A DNA stretch of 33,104 nucleotides from Bacteroidales bacterium (GTDB lineage: Bacteria > Bacteroidota > Bacteroidia > Bacteroidales > UBA932), in NCBI GenBank assembly GCA_017546605.1, contig JAFYSH010000013.1:1-33104 (forward strand), in the 5' to 3' direction. Position 1 is the stretch's first letter; every line of letters starts with the position of its first letter. Below are positions 32,464 through 33,104 of this stretch, one piece after another. A program made the position numbers and the translations under genes. The notes under the pieces were generated by a model. It was not told the origin of the DNA. It saw only the letters and a program-made list of their open reading frames with translations, and did not search any database.

Positions 32464-32488
32464 ATCAGTATAAATACAAGTATATGAA

Positions 32489-32620
32489 GTCGGAAAAATA
32501 TGCAATAATTCCGACTAAAAACGAGGCTTCAAACAGCATTTAATTTTCTATCAAGCAAAACCTTAGGACTTATCGAATGTGCGGAAAACTATGCTATGGT
32601 TTTAGCGTGAACGGACTGAG
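32489..32620. repeat. Diverged direct repeat with conserved stem, copy 1
   Basis: It begins with the stem AGTCGGAA/TTCCGACT (32488-32516), followed by AAAACGAGGCTTCAAACAG and, about 70 bp on, TGTGCGGAAAACTATGC. Copy 2 at 32806-32940 has the same order with substitutions, including GTCGGAA/TTCCGAC. No gene is present in either copy. Confidence 0.55.
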
Positions 32621-32712
32621 AGGGGAAAGGAATTATTTCTTTGGATTTTTTCATTTTCGGGCAATTTATTTGTTTGGAAAATTTCGTTTTCATTCCTCTT
32701 GGCCTATAAAAT

Positions 32713-32808
32713 ATGGAAGTTTAGCACACCATTTTACTTGATTTATGGAAGTGGAAATCTGAAAAAGTGCTTGTTTATGGAAATAGAATTGTGTTCTGAT
32801 GTCTAGGT
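32713..32808. repeat. Tandem repeat, 32-bp period, three units
   Basis: ATGGAAGT/ATGGAAAT recurs at 32713, 32745 and 32777, each preceded by a T-rich end (TTGATTT, TTGTTT). A related TTTGGA motif appears twice, 33 bp apart, just to the left (about 32640 and 32673). The array lies downstream of the ATPase gene, in a 640-bp stretch without genes. Confidence 0.55.
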
Positions 32809-32940
32809 CGGAAAAAAACGCTTTTATTCCGACCAAAATCGAGCCGCAAAACAGTATTCAATATGCTTATATATAATATATTGCACACTGGATAATATGC
32901 GATAAACTATCCTTGATGTTATGCGTGCATTTTTGATTGG
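32806..32940. repeat. Diverged direct repeat with conserved stem, copy 2
   Basis: The stem is GGTCGGAA/TTCCGACC (32806-32834), then AAAATCGAGCCGCAAAACAG and, further on, ATGCGATAAACTATCC. Against copy 1, the outermost pair changes from A-T to G-C on both sides, so base pairing is kept. Confidence 0.55.
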
Positions 32941-33065
32941 CTCACAAAGGGTTCATAAAGGTTTCAAAAATCCGAGAACTTTTACCTGCGATTTAGTTTA
33001 ATATATTGATTACATTGTGATTATCTAATTTTACAAAGGGTTCACATTTGGCTCATAGTGGGCTC
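32938..33065. repeat. Short direct repeats near the right edge
   Basis: ACAAAGGGTTCA occurs at 32944-32955 and 33033-33044. GGCTCA occurs at 32939, 33050 and 33060. Dense short direct repeats like these are seen at recombinase arm sites, but no integrase or attachment core is visible here. The last 40 bases to the window end contain nothing I can assign. Confidence 0.4.
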
Positions 33066-33104
33066 AACATAGCAAGGCAAGAATCATAATGCGCGAGGCA
33101 TTAC

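Noticed and set aside
33089..33104. ATG at 33089 as the start of a gene leaving the window
   Set aside because: Only five codons are visible; nothing supports or identifies a gene.
27571..33104. Complete Mu-like prophage
   Set aside because: Only fragments of MuF and gpG-type genes are present; no transposase, portal, protease, capsid or tail genes are seen.

Overview
The window reads as a chromosomal segment of a Bacteroidales bacterium, with an accessory, phage-derived stretch at its right end. The taxonomic reading rests on four things. Bacteroidetes-type promoters recur (TTTG or TTG, 19-21 nt, then TAnnTTTG) and Shine-Dalgarno sequences are scarce. There is a FimB/Mfa2-type fimbrial operon and a DUF3575 protein. 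PurL is the long single-chain form. The CRISPR-like repeats resemble type II-C repeats of this phylum. I cannot resolve the genus.

Positions 1-8.4 kb: the tail of an unidentified gene and a terminator; tRNA-Arg(UCU); a minus-strand run of a CPA1 K+/H+ antiporter, a DUF6913-like protein and a DUF368 lipid-carrier translocase; a plus-strand hydF-hydE pair for [FeFe]-hydrogenase H-cluster maturation; and a convergent two-gene operon of secreted proteins, one joining an LPP20-like, a carboxypeptidase-regulatory-like and a LamG-like domain. Positions 8.4-16.8 kb are core metabolism: ppdK, purL, folC, then three near-identical tRNA-Val(UAC) genes behind a canonical promoter.

Positions 16.8-24.8 kb are one minus-strand operon for a Mfa/Fim-type surface fimbria. 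In transcription order it encodes a small exported protein, a DUF3575 outer-membrane protein, an OmpA-like/TPR lipoprotein, a fimbrillin, a FimB/Mfa2-like anchor and a large Ig-like tip or accessory lipoprotein. Positions 24.9-27.6 kb hold a two-gene operon of an AzgA-type purine permease and a MATE exporter.

Positions 27.6-33.1 kb are different: AT-rich intergenic DNA, broken genes, duplications and several kinds of tandem repeat. Here lie a 5'-truncated MuF (phage head morphogenesis) gene fused to a CdiA-CT-like nuclease domain, two copies of a truncated Mu-type virion-morphogenesis gene that each end exactly at a 46-bp CRISPR-like repeat, a two-spacer relic array without cas genes, two predicted plus-strand small-RNA units, a duplicated 83-residue protein of which one copy is frameshifted, and an AAA/DUF4143 ATPase set between 23-, 33- and 32-bp tandem repeats. 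The most interesting signal is the linked unit of CRISPR-like repeat, phage gene fragment, promoter and short structured transcript, present twice beside the MuF-toxin cassette. I read it as shuffled remains of a phage polymorphic-toxin locus recombined with a decayed CRISPR array; the small-RNA interpretation is a prediction.
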